From Mastigias papua (lineage: Eukaryota > Cnidaria > Scyphozoa > Rhizostomeae > Mastigiidae): a stretch of 64,000 nt of DNA. Under the pieces are notes generated by a model, which did not search any database, was not told the origin of the DNA, and saw only the letters and a list, made by a program, of their open reading frames with translations. Positions 1-12,500 of this stretch are shown here, piece by piece. Each line of letters opens with the position of its first letter. The stretch's first letter is position 1. The DNA is taken from positions 3,109,253 to 3,173,252 of the forward strand of contig OZ025274.1 in assembly GCA_964019165.1 (NCBI GenBank), written 5' to 3'. The position numbers and the translations under genes were made by a program.

Positions 1-2762
1 GCCAAATGTCATACAGGTATTGACTGCACTTTTGCCACACTTATAGTGTTATTGGAGAGGCCTGCGTCATCTAGATGGTCTTAGGATAAACCAGACTATT
101 TTGTTCAATTTCATGCCACCCACTTTCTGCAAAGATTCGAACAAGTTTATTCATGCAGTTATGGGGAGACTGTAATGAGAACAAAACTGGTACACATGCG
201 TGTAAAGGATGTTTATTACTTCTTGATATTTCTTTGAATTGGAGCTACGTACTCTGGGCTTTAGAATAAATCTAAAACTGTGTTTCTTGAATTGCATGTG
301 TTATACAGCGGCTTTTGATTATGAGCTGCAGAGAGCTTTTTTCAGAACAAGATATCGAAAGGCCAGTTTATCTCATACTGCTATGACCTTTCATTGAAGC
401 AGATCAGAAAGTCTTACTACTCTGCTTTGGTTTAACTTTAGTGAAAAATGACCTACGATCTCAAAGACTTTTTATACTTTAATGAAAGTTACCAATATTG
501 GCCATAGTTATTATCTATAATTTTGTTACAGAAATACCATGAATGGTAATAAAATTGTAATTGGGTTGCTTTCCCTGCCAAATTTGATAAATTATATTTT
601 CCTTTCAATGTTCTGTTTTCTGATGGTATAGCACAAACCCTACTCCACAAAGAGGAGCGTTTTCTTGGGACTTTTAACAATGGAAGCTTTCAGATCGTAT
701 GATAGAACAATCTTATTGAATTAGTGATAAAAGCCATATTGAGTCCATGCATGTTAGTCGACAGATTGTTTCTGTTTCTGTTGGCTAGAAGACAGTAGAA
801 ATTGCTAGTTGCATGACTGCAGAAAGTCTCATGATACCCAAGGCTGCTAATATTTACCTAGTGTTTAATTGTACACCCTATCATTTGTTTATTTACCTAA
901 AGCCTCAGAAATAGCAGTAGTGCTTAAATAAACATATGTTGACATATTTACTTCTCCAGAAATTAGATGTTGTTTTGGTACCAGTGAATGATCTGCTTAT
1001 AAAAAATTATGATTAGAAAGTGAAAATATTATAGAAATGTGTATATATCATAAAAGAGTTAAAAGTCAACTGCAAAATGATATCAATTATTGCAGCTGAC
1101 TGATTCACTTGAGGTTTTGGTATGGAGGGTATTGATGCCTCCACAGTGGCCAATTCTATAAAACAGTGAAGGTTAGTACCGTATGCAAGCCCCTACGTTG
1201 GAAGTTCCTGTTTAAGGGGAACTGATGTGGGGCCGTCGACATAATGAGCTTGGTCCTTTCCTCGCCGCGGTTTCATCGCAGGTGTTGCTACCTGGTACAC
1301 TTTCCAAGGTTCACTTTGCAACTATCGATCTTCAGCTCAAAGCACGAGCGCAGCTCCATCCATTCGGCCACTCGCCCATACGGACTTTTTATAAATTAAC
1401 ACATTCACTCGGTGATACATTCTCACAGCGTTTCTATTTTATCCAATTTTTGACCTAGCAATACCCACACATATAGAGATGGAAATATGAGCATACACCA
1501 ATACGAAACATGCACCATTACGAGGCTCATAGCTCATTCATTAACGCGTCTGAATGCATATTGTTATATTCTTCTATCTTAGAATATTATTTGTTGCTCT
1601 CAACCATTCCGAACTGTCCTGTCTCCTACTGTGTGTCATAATCGGACCATGATTTTTAGAGCTGCAAAGATTATATGATTTCCACGCTATGGTTGAACCG
1701 TAATCACTTGGGGTCTCGTCATATATCACACTCTATTCATCTTCCAAGTTCGTTGCTTGGTAACACTATTAATCACGCGTTTTAGATATCTATTCGCATG
1801 GGAACGTCTTGTTAGCCACATGTAAAATTTTATAAAAACTCCTTTGTTAGATCAGTTTGTATAAGCCTCGATTCCGTTATTTCTCGCAGCTGTTACGGCT
1901 CTTGTTCTTGTTCTGTGAGCTATCACAGGCTACCACAATCGTTTGACTGGCATGTAATTTTTAAAGAACCTCGTTCTAATGCAGTCATGCTTTATCCGTA
2001 GCTTTGTCAGCCTTTCACGGAAATCTCCTTCCGACTTTTCTCATAGGCCTATAAAAAATGATATTCTTATTCTTTCGATTTATTTCTACGGGACAACCTG
2101 ACTTTGCTAGGACCTCTTATCCGCCACCAGAATATTTCTTTCAGCCTGTGTATCACACGCTACGGCCATCGAAAGCTCCTTTCAATTAATGTGTGCGGGA
2201 CAGTCTGACTTTGCTAAAGCCTTGTTCTCACTCGTTGTAAGAATCAATGGACTCGGGGCCTATCCTGCTTCCTACGTGTTTTACTACAAGTGTAAACATG
2301 TTTCGTAAGCTATCCCCGCCGTCGCCGACTTCCCCGTCAAATAGAAATGAGTTCTTTCCTCGACGTTCCAGAGTCCTACGCGAATTGCGACAAGTTTGAA
2401 CCAGGCTTTGCACTCAGCTTATTCATACCCGCCGCTATTTGCCCTTCGTTATTACTTCGTTGGCCCTTTTTTGCCCTTAGTTGGCTCTTCTATATTGAGG
2501 TGTATAGTTGTAACTTTATACATATTTGATTTAGCCATATTCCGCTCTTTTTATCGTAAATTTTGTAGTATATAACTTTTTCATTTTGTAAGTAGTAAGT
2601 AGTTGCTTGCAGGGCCAATTGTAGAACAGTATTTAGAGTGAATTTGTACCTTGGGTAAATAATTTTGAAATAAATAAAAAATAAATTAATTCTTCGCATC
2701 TCTGTTGACCTTTCGTTGGTGCGGTTAGGCCTACTTTTATTGGTATTCATAATCTCTTTCAG
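1..2762. other. No gene recognised; upstream flank or intron of the WD40 gene
   Basis: No exon with a recognisable domain was found here. The WD40 exon starting at 2763 has no start codon, so earlier exons must lie in this stretch or before the window. About 2040-2230 contains an internal near-duplication: a GGGACA..CTGACTTTGCTA phrase appears at about 2090 and again at about 2188. Confidence 0.5.
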
Positions 2763-2963
2763 TGGTGGGACTGTCGGCAAGATGCAACACACAACATTCG
2801 AAGAATTGTTGGCCCTCATATCTGTGGCGAAGGGCTGGACATAGAACCAGAATCTCTGAGGATCGTCACTGGCTCTTGGCGAAAAAACGACAACATTCAG
2901 GTCTGGGATTTCCATAGCGGTAATATGATTGCTGATGTGCCGTCTGATTTTAATCGTTCTATG
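2763..2963 (+). CDS. WD40 gene exon a
   Basis: 67 codons from TGG TGG GAC to ATG, after a TTTCAG acceptor and before GTGAGT. The exon is open throughout in this frame. It contains a WD blade core (TGSWR..DNIQVWDFHSG). The opposite strand is also open here, but that reading has no domain character. Confidence 0.75.
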
Positions 2964-4884
2964 GTGAGTGGCTATTATTTCAAGGGTAACCACGTCATTT
3001 ATATATAAGGAATATTTTCTTCTTTAGAGTTTCAAGCGTTTCGATATGATTCTTCATCAGAGCTAAGCTAAGCATGATTCTGAGTTAAATCAGCTGTGTG
3101 GGAGCTGTAGGAAGCTCTTTGTGGAGGAGCTGTTGGGAAACCAGGCTGCTTACTCTGCAAATGTTACAAAATCGTGCTGCAAGAATAGTGACAAACAGTA
3201 GCTGTGATGCACCTGCTGATGTCGTAATTCACGAGCTAGACTGGCCAACTATCGCCGAAATTATTAAACGAGATACAGCGACCATGGTCTGCAAATCTTT
3301 AAATGGTCTCGCACCGGGGTATCTCTCAAATATTTTTGTAAGGAATTCTTCTCGAGACACTGTCTATTTGAGAAACTCTGCTCTGAGACTACCTTGCGAG
3401 TGCGTCTTTTCAAAATGGCTAATTGGCAGAAATCATTTGTACATCGTGGTGCTCGTCTTTGGAACAGCCTGGAATCCGAGGTTAAACAAGCACCCTCTGT
3501 ACTTGTATTTAGACGTCGATTTTGATGTTTCTCTTTAGCTTTGTAGTTAGGGTATTTACTTTATTGTATATTTATTGTATTTTAAATTGTAAAGTTTTAT
3601 CTCGGCCCCTTGAACTTGACTTTGTATGTGCAGTAAAACCTGCACATAAGGATCTTCATTCATCACGAACCCACTGCCTGATTTTGTATATTTCGATTTC
3701 AATTAATTAGAATCTTTACAGCTTGATATTCTTACAAAGTTCTTATAAGTAGCTTCATTCCTTATCCACTAAGACAAAAATTCAGACTGTTTGCCAATCA
3801 ACCCCTGTCATGGATACTCCAAAAGTATGACATACGTAACTGTGATAGGCATGGTATGCAGGGGTAAGAGTGTATTAAGAAGCTGCACCCTGAGTATTGG
3901 AACTACCTCAGCGCATGAGAGCATGAGCAGGTTCATTTCAAAATTCTTAGTTCATATATGCGGTTTTTTTACTGTATGACATATATAGAGATTGAGGTAC
4001 ATTTGGTGACTTACAATCATAGCAGATTTTTTTTATATTTGCTGTAGGAAAGTTTTGTATTGTAGATTTATAGTGTTCAGTGGAAAGATAGAGAAACAAT
4101 CATAGCCGGAGGTAGCCATTGTAACATGATGCGATTCATCAACTTCAAGACTCTTACGGTGAGATTTGCGTTGCAATATGTGTATATTATGCTCGTTGTA
4201 TTCTGTCTGGAGACCCATGACATCAAGAATTGGAATAGCACCCATCTTGTATTATGTGTGCGGCTGTTATGTTAGGAAATTTTCAGTTGTTTTGATGACT
4301 CCGGTCAGGTAGTCTTCACTTTGTGTAAATCAATGCCACGTGGTGATGTTTGGTCTCAAATATAAGCTACCTCGTTCAAGTAGCATTAGTTGAGGTGCTA
4401 TCATCTGGAGCAAAGTCACCTGCTAATTTTGGCGTACTTTGAAGCATGAACTCACTGCAAAGTTTATTTCATTCGTAAAGTTTTTTAAGTCACATGTTTT
4501 CTTAGCGTAACATCTAGAGGATGTTTCTTTGGAAACTTTTGGAATAGTTTTCAAGTTTTTGATTTCTCAAAATTCAATAATACTAGAAGTTTATGTATAG
4601 AAAAATCTTACTTCCCCCCCCCCCTGCTACATACACACCAACCCTACCTTATTGTTTTAAAGACTATCGAGACCTTATATAGCTGTTAGCCGAATGTCTG
4701 TCTTTCCACTATTGTTAACTGTAAATATTTACGGCTTGAAATGTTTATCCCTTCATTCCAGACAACCGGTAGACTTCTGGATTTAGATGGTGCAGTGTAC
4801 TCTGTTGACAATAACCGAAGAGGCTCTCACCCGATTGTTGCAGCTGGCTGCGCAGAGACTGTTTATCTCTTACAAGGTACTTAG
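2763..4884 (+). CDS. WD40-repeat protein, 3' end (three exons; 5' part not found)
   Basis: Three exons join in phase 0: 2763-2963, 4066-4158 and 4762-4884. Together they encode about 138 residues and then TAG. Exon one carries GPHICGEGLDI, a TGSWR motif and QVWDF, which read as a WD40 blade (structural S-x-D/G and W-D positions). Exon two carries ETIIAGGSHCNMMRFIN and exon three GRLLDLDGAVYSVDN followed by IVAAGCAETVYLL, which read as the last blades of a propeller. The acceptors are pyrimidine-AG; the donors are ATG|GTGAGT and ACG|GTGAGA. The final TAG follows CAAGGTACT, which is itself a possible donor (CAAG|GTACTT), so the gene could continue. WD40 propellers are usually protein-protein scaffolds; I do not recognise the family and assign no function. 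A LINE remnant and a MITE lie inside the first intron. Confidence 0.72.
3036..3060 (-). other. Hammerhead-ribozyme-like core (weak)
   Basis: The minus strand reads CTGATGA, an 11-nt segment, then GAAACG, the order of conserved hammerhead core elements. Stem II would have only about two pairs, and stems I and III are not evident. It lies just upstream of the LINE remnant, so it may be retroelement debris. See the related motif at 16755-16780. Confidence 0.25.
3145..3537 (+). pseudogene. LINE reverse-transcriptase C-terminal remnant
   Basis: Translation gives LQMLQNRAARIV, an ELDWPTIAEII segment, and KSLNGLAPGYLSNIF. These are hallmarks of the C-terminal tail of Jockey/CR1-clade LINE reverse transcriptases, found in many invertebrates. 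A frameshift near 3405 moves the rest (HRGARLWNSLESEVKQ, ending VFRRRF and TGA) into another frame, so the copy is dead. Only the tail is present, consistent with 5' truncation on insertion. It sits in an intron of the WD40 gene in the same orientation. Confidence 0.8.
3629..3976. mobile_element. MITE, TACAGTAAAAACC-type inverted repeats, copy A
   Basis: The left end reads TGCAGTAAAACCTGCA and the right end TGCGGTTTTTTTACTGTA, an imperfect terminal inverted repeat. The interior aligns over its length with 20992-21462 (shared TTATCCACT, GTGATAGGCATGG, CTGCACCCTG and CATTTCAAAATT). There is no ORF. It is most likely a non-autonomous DNA transposon. It lies in the WD40 gene intron. Confidence 0.6.
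4066..4158 (+). CDS. WD40 gene exon b
   Basis: 31 codons, ATT TAT AGT GTT CAG TGG to CTT ACG, between TTGTATTGTAG and GTGAGA. It encodes a blade with TIIAGGSHCNMMRFI. Its phase joins the exons before and after without a shift. An in-frame TAG just upstream fits an acceptor at this point. Confidence 0.7.
4762..4884 (+). CDS. WD40 gene exon c (probably terminal)
   Basis: 40 codons and TAG after a CTTCATTCCAG acceptor. It encodes GRLLDLDGAVYSVDN and IVAAGCAETVYLLQ, the form of a closing blade. No canonical AATAAA was seen in the next few hundred bases. Splicing from CAAG|GTACTT instead of stopping is possible. Confidence 0.65.
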   Translation, partial: TTGRLLDLDGAVYSVDNNRRGSHPIVAAGCAETVYLLQGT

Positions 4885-7800
4885 CCACTTGCGATCACAA
4901 CTGCTTTTACCTCAAAGTGATATGCTTCTTCTAGTTGTTAAGTGAAACTAACCTCCTTCTTATTATCCGTGCTTTAATGCACAGATGAAACCTGTAATGA
5001 CTGCCAACACATAGAGAAGATCATTATCCCAGTGCATTTACCTCACGCAAGTACCTTTCTTACAGCATTAGAGATAGAATATAAAAAATGAATATAAAAA
5101 GATGAATATAAAAATGAAACCAACCTCTCCGGTTGAAAGTCAGTTTTACAGTAATAGATGGTTGTCTTTTGATATCTGTTAATGTGTATTCGTACGAATG
5201 TTTAGGAATAATTAGTAGTATTCACTTTATGCGTGTAATTATCGTCAAGGTAAATGGTTGAAGATGGCACCTGATCCCTTTCGTTGCGTCGCGCGAGTAC
5301 AAGTCCAATATAACACACTAACTTGGTTTTCCTTCTCTGTCTGTTTTCAACACAAACGTGAACAAATCTAACTAAACTGTGCAAAACCAGCTTTTGTCCT
5401 TCTATCGCCCTTATTCTCTCTTTACTTCTGTCTCATGTCCTAAAAAGGACTTACGGTGCCTGAAAGAAAAAACGCTCTTCCATCCCACTTCTCCTTCTCC
5501 TCCAGCTTCACTCATAGGTTCAGACATAGGACAGTGTGAGGTTTATGTATGTCATGACTCTTAAGGATCTTGGCTCATCCATGAAATTGCACAGTTAAAA
5601 GTTTCTTTTTTCTTCTTCATACCCACGTTATCTGCAGCCTGCAGCACTTCAGCTTGAAAATGAAGCTGAAACCTACTTATTGTAATTTTTGCCACTTTCA
5701 GCTTCATGCAATCCCCTGCTTCATAAAAGTTACTTTGTTCTGTTGCAATTTTGCCTTCCTTTTCCAATATGCTCTGTTCCTCGCCTTTTCTCTCTTTTCC
5801 TAGTAGCAGCAGAATCCTATTTTTGACTGTGGCAAATCATATAATATTTATTTTATCCGAATATCCAGTGCTTTGCTATAGAGGCTCTGTGTTGTCATTC
5901 GCAGATGCTACTGTCTTATCTCGATACTTGGTCTGTTTTTTGAGGCTTGTCTCTTTTTAGTGTGGAATATATTGAATGAGTTGCTTTCGTCTTGATTGTC
6001 GATTTCACGTATTTCACCAACAGGTAGAACATAGGAGACCTAAGGCCATCTCAATCTCCCTTTGTCTCGAATGTTCCCTGAGTGTTTATCCGAGTTTTTA
6101 TAAGTTTCCGCCAACCATTCGCCAGCCATTTGGGCGATTACTTGTTTGCTCGCCTTTTTCGAAATCTTATTATCTTTTCAAGATCTTTTCATTTTGATTA
6201 TGTAGTTCTATATTTCTTACTGTCGACATCACATGCATTATATCCCTGTCTACACTTCCTTCTACATTCTTATTGAATGTTCTGTTAATTACTGCATTTT
6301 GGACTGGTTCAATTGCTCTGTATTGATTAAATGCGTAATGTGTTGGTCTTTTGCTCTAAAAGTTTTTAGGGACCTATTTCAAACTGTTCAAACCTTTCAG
6401 GCATTTATCTATGTTCTAGACATAATTTTCAAATTCACCGGCTTTCTGTGAACACACCTGCTACATCTACGAAGAAAAAACTGATGTACATGGCAGGTGC
6501 CGTGAAACATATTTTCCACTTCAAAAATATCATTGGGAATTTTTCTTTCCTTGCTTGATTCATGTTCTTATTCATATAAAGAAAAACGTCTGCCTTTGGA
6601 CATTGGAAGAATAGCTTATCATATTTGAGAATATTCACTCAGTTCAAACCTAACTCATGCCAATAGCAAAGCTGTATTTTCCGAATAGCTAATGCCATGA
6701 TCTATAGAAGTAGGATTTGAAAGCAATCGTTATAGGATTAGGTCTGTTCCTGTGTATTGACGTAAACGGTATGTTCAGGAAAGAACTTGCATGTTATTAA
6801 GTGGACTTAGCTCTTGATGCTCAAGACTTAGGTTTGCCATTGAAGTCAGTGTGTGAGAGTACTTGTCAGGATAGCATGATGGCTTTAGCAAACATTCCAC
6901 TACTTTTTATCGTAGTGTTTGTTCTGCAGTTTATCCTTTTTGATTCGATTCCTAAATACAGTTTCAGGTCCATGTCAAATCGCCATAATAGCAGAAGAGT
7001 TTTTACATTTCGAATATTTACACTGCTCATTTGAGTTCCAAAGTATCACTGTTCATGCACCTGTGATTTTTGAAAGCAGATTTGACTTGTTTACAATTCC
7101 TTTTCTCTTCACGTCGATGTCAACTTTCCTATGTTGCACTCCCTTTAAAACTGTATGACTGCATTTCTAAGACAATGAAGGCCATTGATTGCGCAATCGT
7201 TTAGTTCCAAGCATTCTTAGATACAGTCAACTGAGTTAGTGGTGTCTGTTGCAGATATTTCTGAGTTCTAGTCATCTTCTAGGCTCAGAAGCAATTTATT
7301 GCCGGACCAGCAGATGAGTTCAATTGATGGTAGACCTACTAATTATACCTTCTGTTCAACTGGAGAAGTTTACTTTCCCCCTTGTTTATGCTTCGTTGGT
7401 AATTCTTGACTGACTTCTTCAATACACGCATGTTTTTACAAGCAAGTTGGGCTAAGGCTGAGTCCTGAAAGTTTCTTAACTCCCGATCAACATTGAGTAC
7501 CCAAAATTCCTTAGCAATTCCTAAACTTTTTGTTTTTCGTTTCTTTAGAATATACTAAATGACAAAGAAATATCATGTCATAAGGATACCATATGACGAG
7601 TAAAACTGAATAATTGAAAACCATTGAATATAAGTATTGTTGAATCTGTTTATACACGTGAAAGTTCAACTTGTCGAAACTTTATCTTTTTTAACTGAAA
7701 CATTCTCATTCCTTTACATTCTTCGATCCATTTCTAGAAATTCTTTAAGGTTTTGCCTATCCAAGTACTACCTTTCCATGAGCATTAGCTTATGAAACTA

Positions 7801-8346
7801 AATTTGTGTAATTTATCCCAGCTGAAAATACAATACTTCCTTTCTACGACTAACTGCACCACGTCGTTCCATTGTGTACACTTAGGTTTCTTCTTTGAAG
7901 TCTCCTTTCTGACTCAATCTCCTTGTTTTTTCAAAAACCGATCAATTTCAGAAACACCAGAATTGGCAACTTATCAATTTTAACATCAAGTGAACAGCCA
8001 TCGCTTTGTTACAATGTTTTTAGCGTGCCAGTTAATAGCATTTGATGTGGCTGGTAGGATAAAGATCTCGGGTCCACTGTTGGTTCTCTTGTGAGGACAG
8101 ATATAGAGGTGACTCCATGTGGCTCTGAACTTATCTACGCGTTTCTTTATATACAGAACCGCTTTATAAGAAACCTCCATACAGAAGGGCAAGGGATTTA
8201 GGGAACTTTGCTATTATGTGAAATATGTGAATTGTCTATAATCCATGTAGCACTGTTTGATATAGGGATTTGCGTTAGATTTCCATTGCGTATAGTGCAC
8301 TGCCTTAAGACTTAATACTTAAAATGTGTACACATTACTAAATATG

Positions 8347-8400
8347 TGAGTAGCCTGTTGGTACTACAGAAATTCACTATAGCTCGAAAATGCAGTAACC
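8347..8400 (+). repeat. R1 dispersed repeat, truncated copy
   Basis: TGTTGGTACTACAGAA.TTCACTATAG matches the start of the longer copy at 19250-19420 and the copy at 54266-54365. It is diverged at several bases and lost after about 54 bp. Confidence 0.6.
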
Positions 8401-9455
8401 TTGTCAATGTCTGTGATCAAAGTGGATAGATACATGTCTTCAGTGATTCATTATCCTTCATCAATTTTCGCATGGCTCCCCTCTGTTATGACTCATATAC
8501 CTTTTATGGAGGAGTAGCAAAGAGAACATGTAGACAATATATCGAAAACAAAGAACTAAGTTATGTTGCTGTTGCTGTGACTAGGGATTTGCCCATGTTG
8601 AGTATGGGGGGAGTGTTAAGCCCCCAAGTGTCCGAGAAAATTTAAGAAAGGTGATCATGTAACAGGGATTTACCGTGCATTGAAAAGTTTTACCACATTT
8701 CAACTTGAAGTTTATTTGTTCTGTTGATCATGGTTAGTCAGTGTCAACTCGCTGGAAAGAGCGAACTAATTCATTTTACGGTCCCATCTGTGGCTACAGT
8801 GAGTAATTTCAAGAGTACACTTTGTGTATATGAGAGTTTTGTTCGTCAACTACTGAAACTTTCTTAGATTTTCCATGATTTCTGTACAAAATGTCATTAG
8901 CAAGAATATTCGAGTTTGTGTAGAACTGCAATGCTGCAAAGTCAAATAGGCACTACACAAGCATAGATACATAGATTAGTAATAAGAAATCTGTGCAAAC
9001 TAAACTAAAGAGATAATGGGCTTGCTTGAAACTGGGAATCTCAAGTTTGTATCAACTTATTAGCTTTCTCAGGTCTCAAAAATCCAGTACTGAACTTTCT
9101 TAACTTTTTGAGCAGCCTACTATTAGTTTCTTATAAACCAATTCCTTTTAAAAAAGATGCGTACTAGTCTCCGTATCGTTGCTTAGAGACTGTGTCAAGT
9201 TGCCCGCTCATTGGGTGTTGCTCCGTAATATCCACTGTTTCTTTTGATTTGACTTTAGCGACAAGTCCTTCGCGTTGCATGACGGGCTGTTAAATGGTAA
9301 ACGATGCATTAGTATTCATGATCGGTGCTTTTTTATACGACTGTCGGTATGTTTGATATGAATAATAAATATGAGTTGAATGTCTGTCTGAGGACCTTAA
9401 AAGGCAGCTTTCTTCTCTGGATATGGATGTAGATGCAGCACCCATAGCCAGCTGC

Positions 9456-9522
9456 TTTCTTTCATTCTTTCTTTCATTCTTTCTTTCATTCTTTCTTTCA
9501 TTCTTTCATTCTTTCATTCTGT
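9456..9522 (+). repeat. (TTCTTTCA/TTCA)n microsatellite
   Basis: A pyrimidine-rich tract of repeated TTTCTTTCATTC units, grading into TTCATTC at the 3' end. Confidence 0.9.
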
Positions 9523-12500
9523 GATATAGTTGGGAATACAGTACCGAATCCCTGATGGCCATGTCGAATCTCAGACAACAAGAAGTGTCGGTTCCTTTAA
9601 CATTTCCCTCGCAAGTAAATGCTTACCCAACAAACCATGGTCTCCTACCTGATCTTAATGGCGTCAACTTCATTCTTATATCACCCCTATGGCACTGTGG
9701 ATAAGTTGCCTTCTTCTGGCCACATTTGACCTTATTTTTCTCCTTTGTTATCTAGTTATTTGATAAATATGCACATGATCTTATTCGCGTGTTTTGTAAC
9801 AGTCCGAATATTCTGTATAGTTAAATCAATTTAAGTGGTGATTTCGGTGGGTCACAGTATCCATAGTTTGACTTGATTTGCAACTATTTGTCAACACCGG
9901 GCTCAGAGTGCTTTTTGTGTTACACATGCAGTCTTTGTTACCCGATTGCCCTTTTGCTACCTGCTGCGGGCCTCCTTTGCAGACCCGCCGGAGCTGTTCT
10001 GCGCCCCGGGTCAAATTAATAACAAGGAGCCTCTCATGACATCATTATGAAATTTGAAAGTTATTGCCATCACCAAGGATACATTCCATACCTTTTGCTA
10101 GTCCCTATGACGCTCAGGACCCGCGGTAATCTACCCCATGTTTAATGTATGGAATTCAAATATTGAAAGTCTCAAACCCATTAGCAATATGACGGACTGC
10201 CCAATCATCTTTTGTATCTTCAGCTTTGTTTTAACCCTACGGTTTTTCTACTATTTGGACTTATATCATGCCAGACGTTACTGAGTAAGCATTCCAAGAA
10301 AATCTATCAAGTATCAGGAGAGAGGTTCCCATTGATATTTTGAAAAATGCACCTTCATGTTGGCACCTCTCACAATCTCTAAGACTATGAATTTGGATTG
10401 TCAGTGTTGCTGCATTTGCCTAACTTTTAAGTGGATAAATCAGGAAGAAATGTTAAACGTATTTGCTATTGTCGTCTTTAATCTTTGTTTCCAATATCCT
10501 TCCCAACAATTGCATTCCGTATGTTTGCTGGTTTAGTTGTTAAATTTCAGATTACTAGTTGAATAGATTGTGCATATTAGTTTCATTCGGTTCGTGTATA
10601 TTTCTTTATGCTTTTATGACGAACTTAATCTCTGAAAATATTATTAGAGTTCCTTGGTATTGTATCTTATATGTTTTAAAGCCCACACACGCTTTTTAGA
10701 TTGTATATTGTATTACTGTTTATTAAAGCTCCCTTCATATTGAGTGTGTTTCTGCAGTCTCTTTCGCCCGCACTTTGACGTGTTACGAGGAAGAATTTGT
10801 GCTACAGAGGGCCTCCATCATTGTTGCTTATCGGCTAGTACAGCATAGAACGATTACTTTTTTGACCTCAACATCGCTGTTTTGCTTCAAAATTCATTGC
10901 TCATAATGCGTAATAGGGCAGAGTTTTACCAATACTGATATTGAACGGGGGGGGGAGGGAGGAGGGTGAGGGACTTAGAAAGCCCTAGCAGATCTTGCAA
11001 TTTCTGACTAGCATAGTCAGATTGGACTGCTTCAAAAGGACTTTTTTAGATTGCAAAGATCATGTCTCGTGCCATATCAACGAAATACTATGAATGATGA
11101 TTGGCATCGTGGATCTGCAGTGTTTGTCAGCGTTTCTATGAGCTCTCCAGGTATCCTTGGCACTTCTTGCGATACCTTTCTTCAGATGCTAAACGACCTG
11201 AATCAAGACGGACATATACAGCACTATCCGTTGTGTGCACTTTATTTTCTGCTGTCGCAACAGACCTTGGAAAACTCCTGATGAGATTAAATAACTTTTA
11301 CTAACAGTTTACGTGTTGTTTGTTTCTTCTTGTCATTCTATTTAAGGCTATCGAAATGCTTGCTGCCTGTATAGGGAAATCCTTAATTGTATGTTATACA
11401 TATTGCATTCAATGAAGAAGTTTTAAAAAATTATTATACTTATATTATTGTTGTTAAATCTCCGTTATTATTAGCGTTTGTACTGCACACGAGGCTAGCC
11501 AATTGAAACTGCACCGTTAATATGAGGCTACTATTGTAAGTTTTGGAATTCGAAGTGAAAGTTTCTTTTATTAGTGTCATTATCCTTCAGAACTGTCGAA
11601 TTTTTAAATGAATTCTTTTTGTTTTATTTTAGTATAAATTAATACCACAACTCCTGTTTACTCGGGCAAGTCATTTGTAAACTATCTAGAACTTGATGGA
11701 GGTTTACATTTGTAGGGTTAATGTTTTCAGGAATGAAGTTTTTGGAAAAAGATAAATTATAACTTATTGCATTTAAAGTTGACTAACCTTATAGCGTTCA
11801 TTCACGGTACGTTTAGGCCCTTGTTCGGTTGCCTCGATTTCAAGCAGCTGATTGAATCATAGAGAGCAATAACTATTGCGCGTAGATTGTTGATTAATTG
11901 TACGTATGTTGATTGTAAATTGCTATAGGGTTGCTCTGTATTGTCATGCTCCCTGTGGTATTGTCCCATGTCTTGTAGTATCTGTGTTTTGTTGTATGTG
12001 TGTAACTTTATGAGCATAAAAGAGTAATATAAATGTGACCAGGTTGTAGGATACTTTCTCACAATGACATCCACCAAGATTCAGATGTTAGTGCAATACA
12101 GCTAGGTCGAACCTCATCTACCGACCCACTTGGCACCATTGTCACGAATTAACTCTTGGATGACCTTAGTACTTTCTAAATCCCTTCTATCTGGCACAAT
12201 TTTGTCTGTAGACACATTTGTATAACCAAAGGCTTGTTATAAGAAAGACCGTTATATTACAGAAATATCGATTGGCCTGTTTTAATTATATAGCCGGTTC
12301 CTTCTTTGTATGAAGATTTTTTGCCCAGTTACAGTAAACTATTGGTCGTCAAGTGCTTTTGACAGATCAGAGTGAATTTTATGGCATCCGGCGTATACTT
12401 GTTTGTGTATAAGTGTCCACATATCGGGACCATTAAGCTGGGGCCTGTCGTAAAAGTATAGCATAGTACACATTTTTTACGAACCGGATAATTTTTGGCG

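Noticed and set aside
2490..2993. 167-codon minus-strand frame
   Set aside because: It overlaps the WD40 exon antisense and has no domain; the + strand reading has WD40 motifs and correct splice sites.
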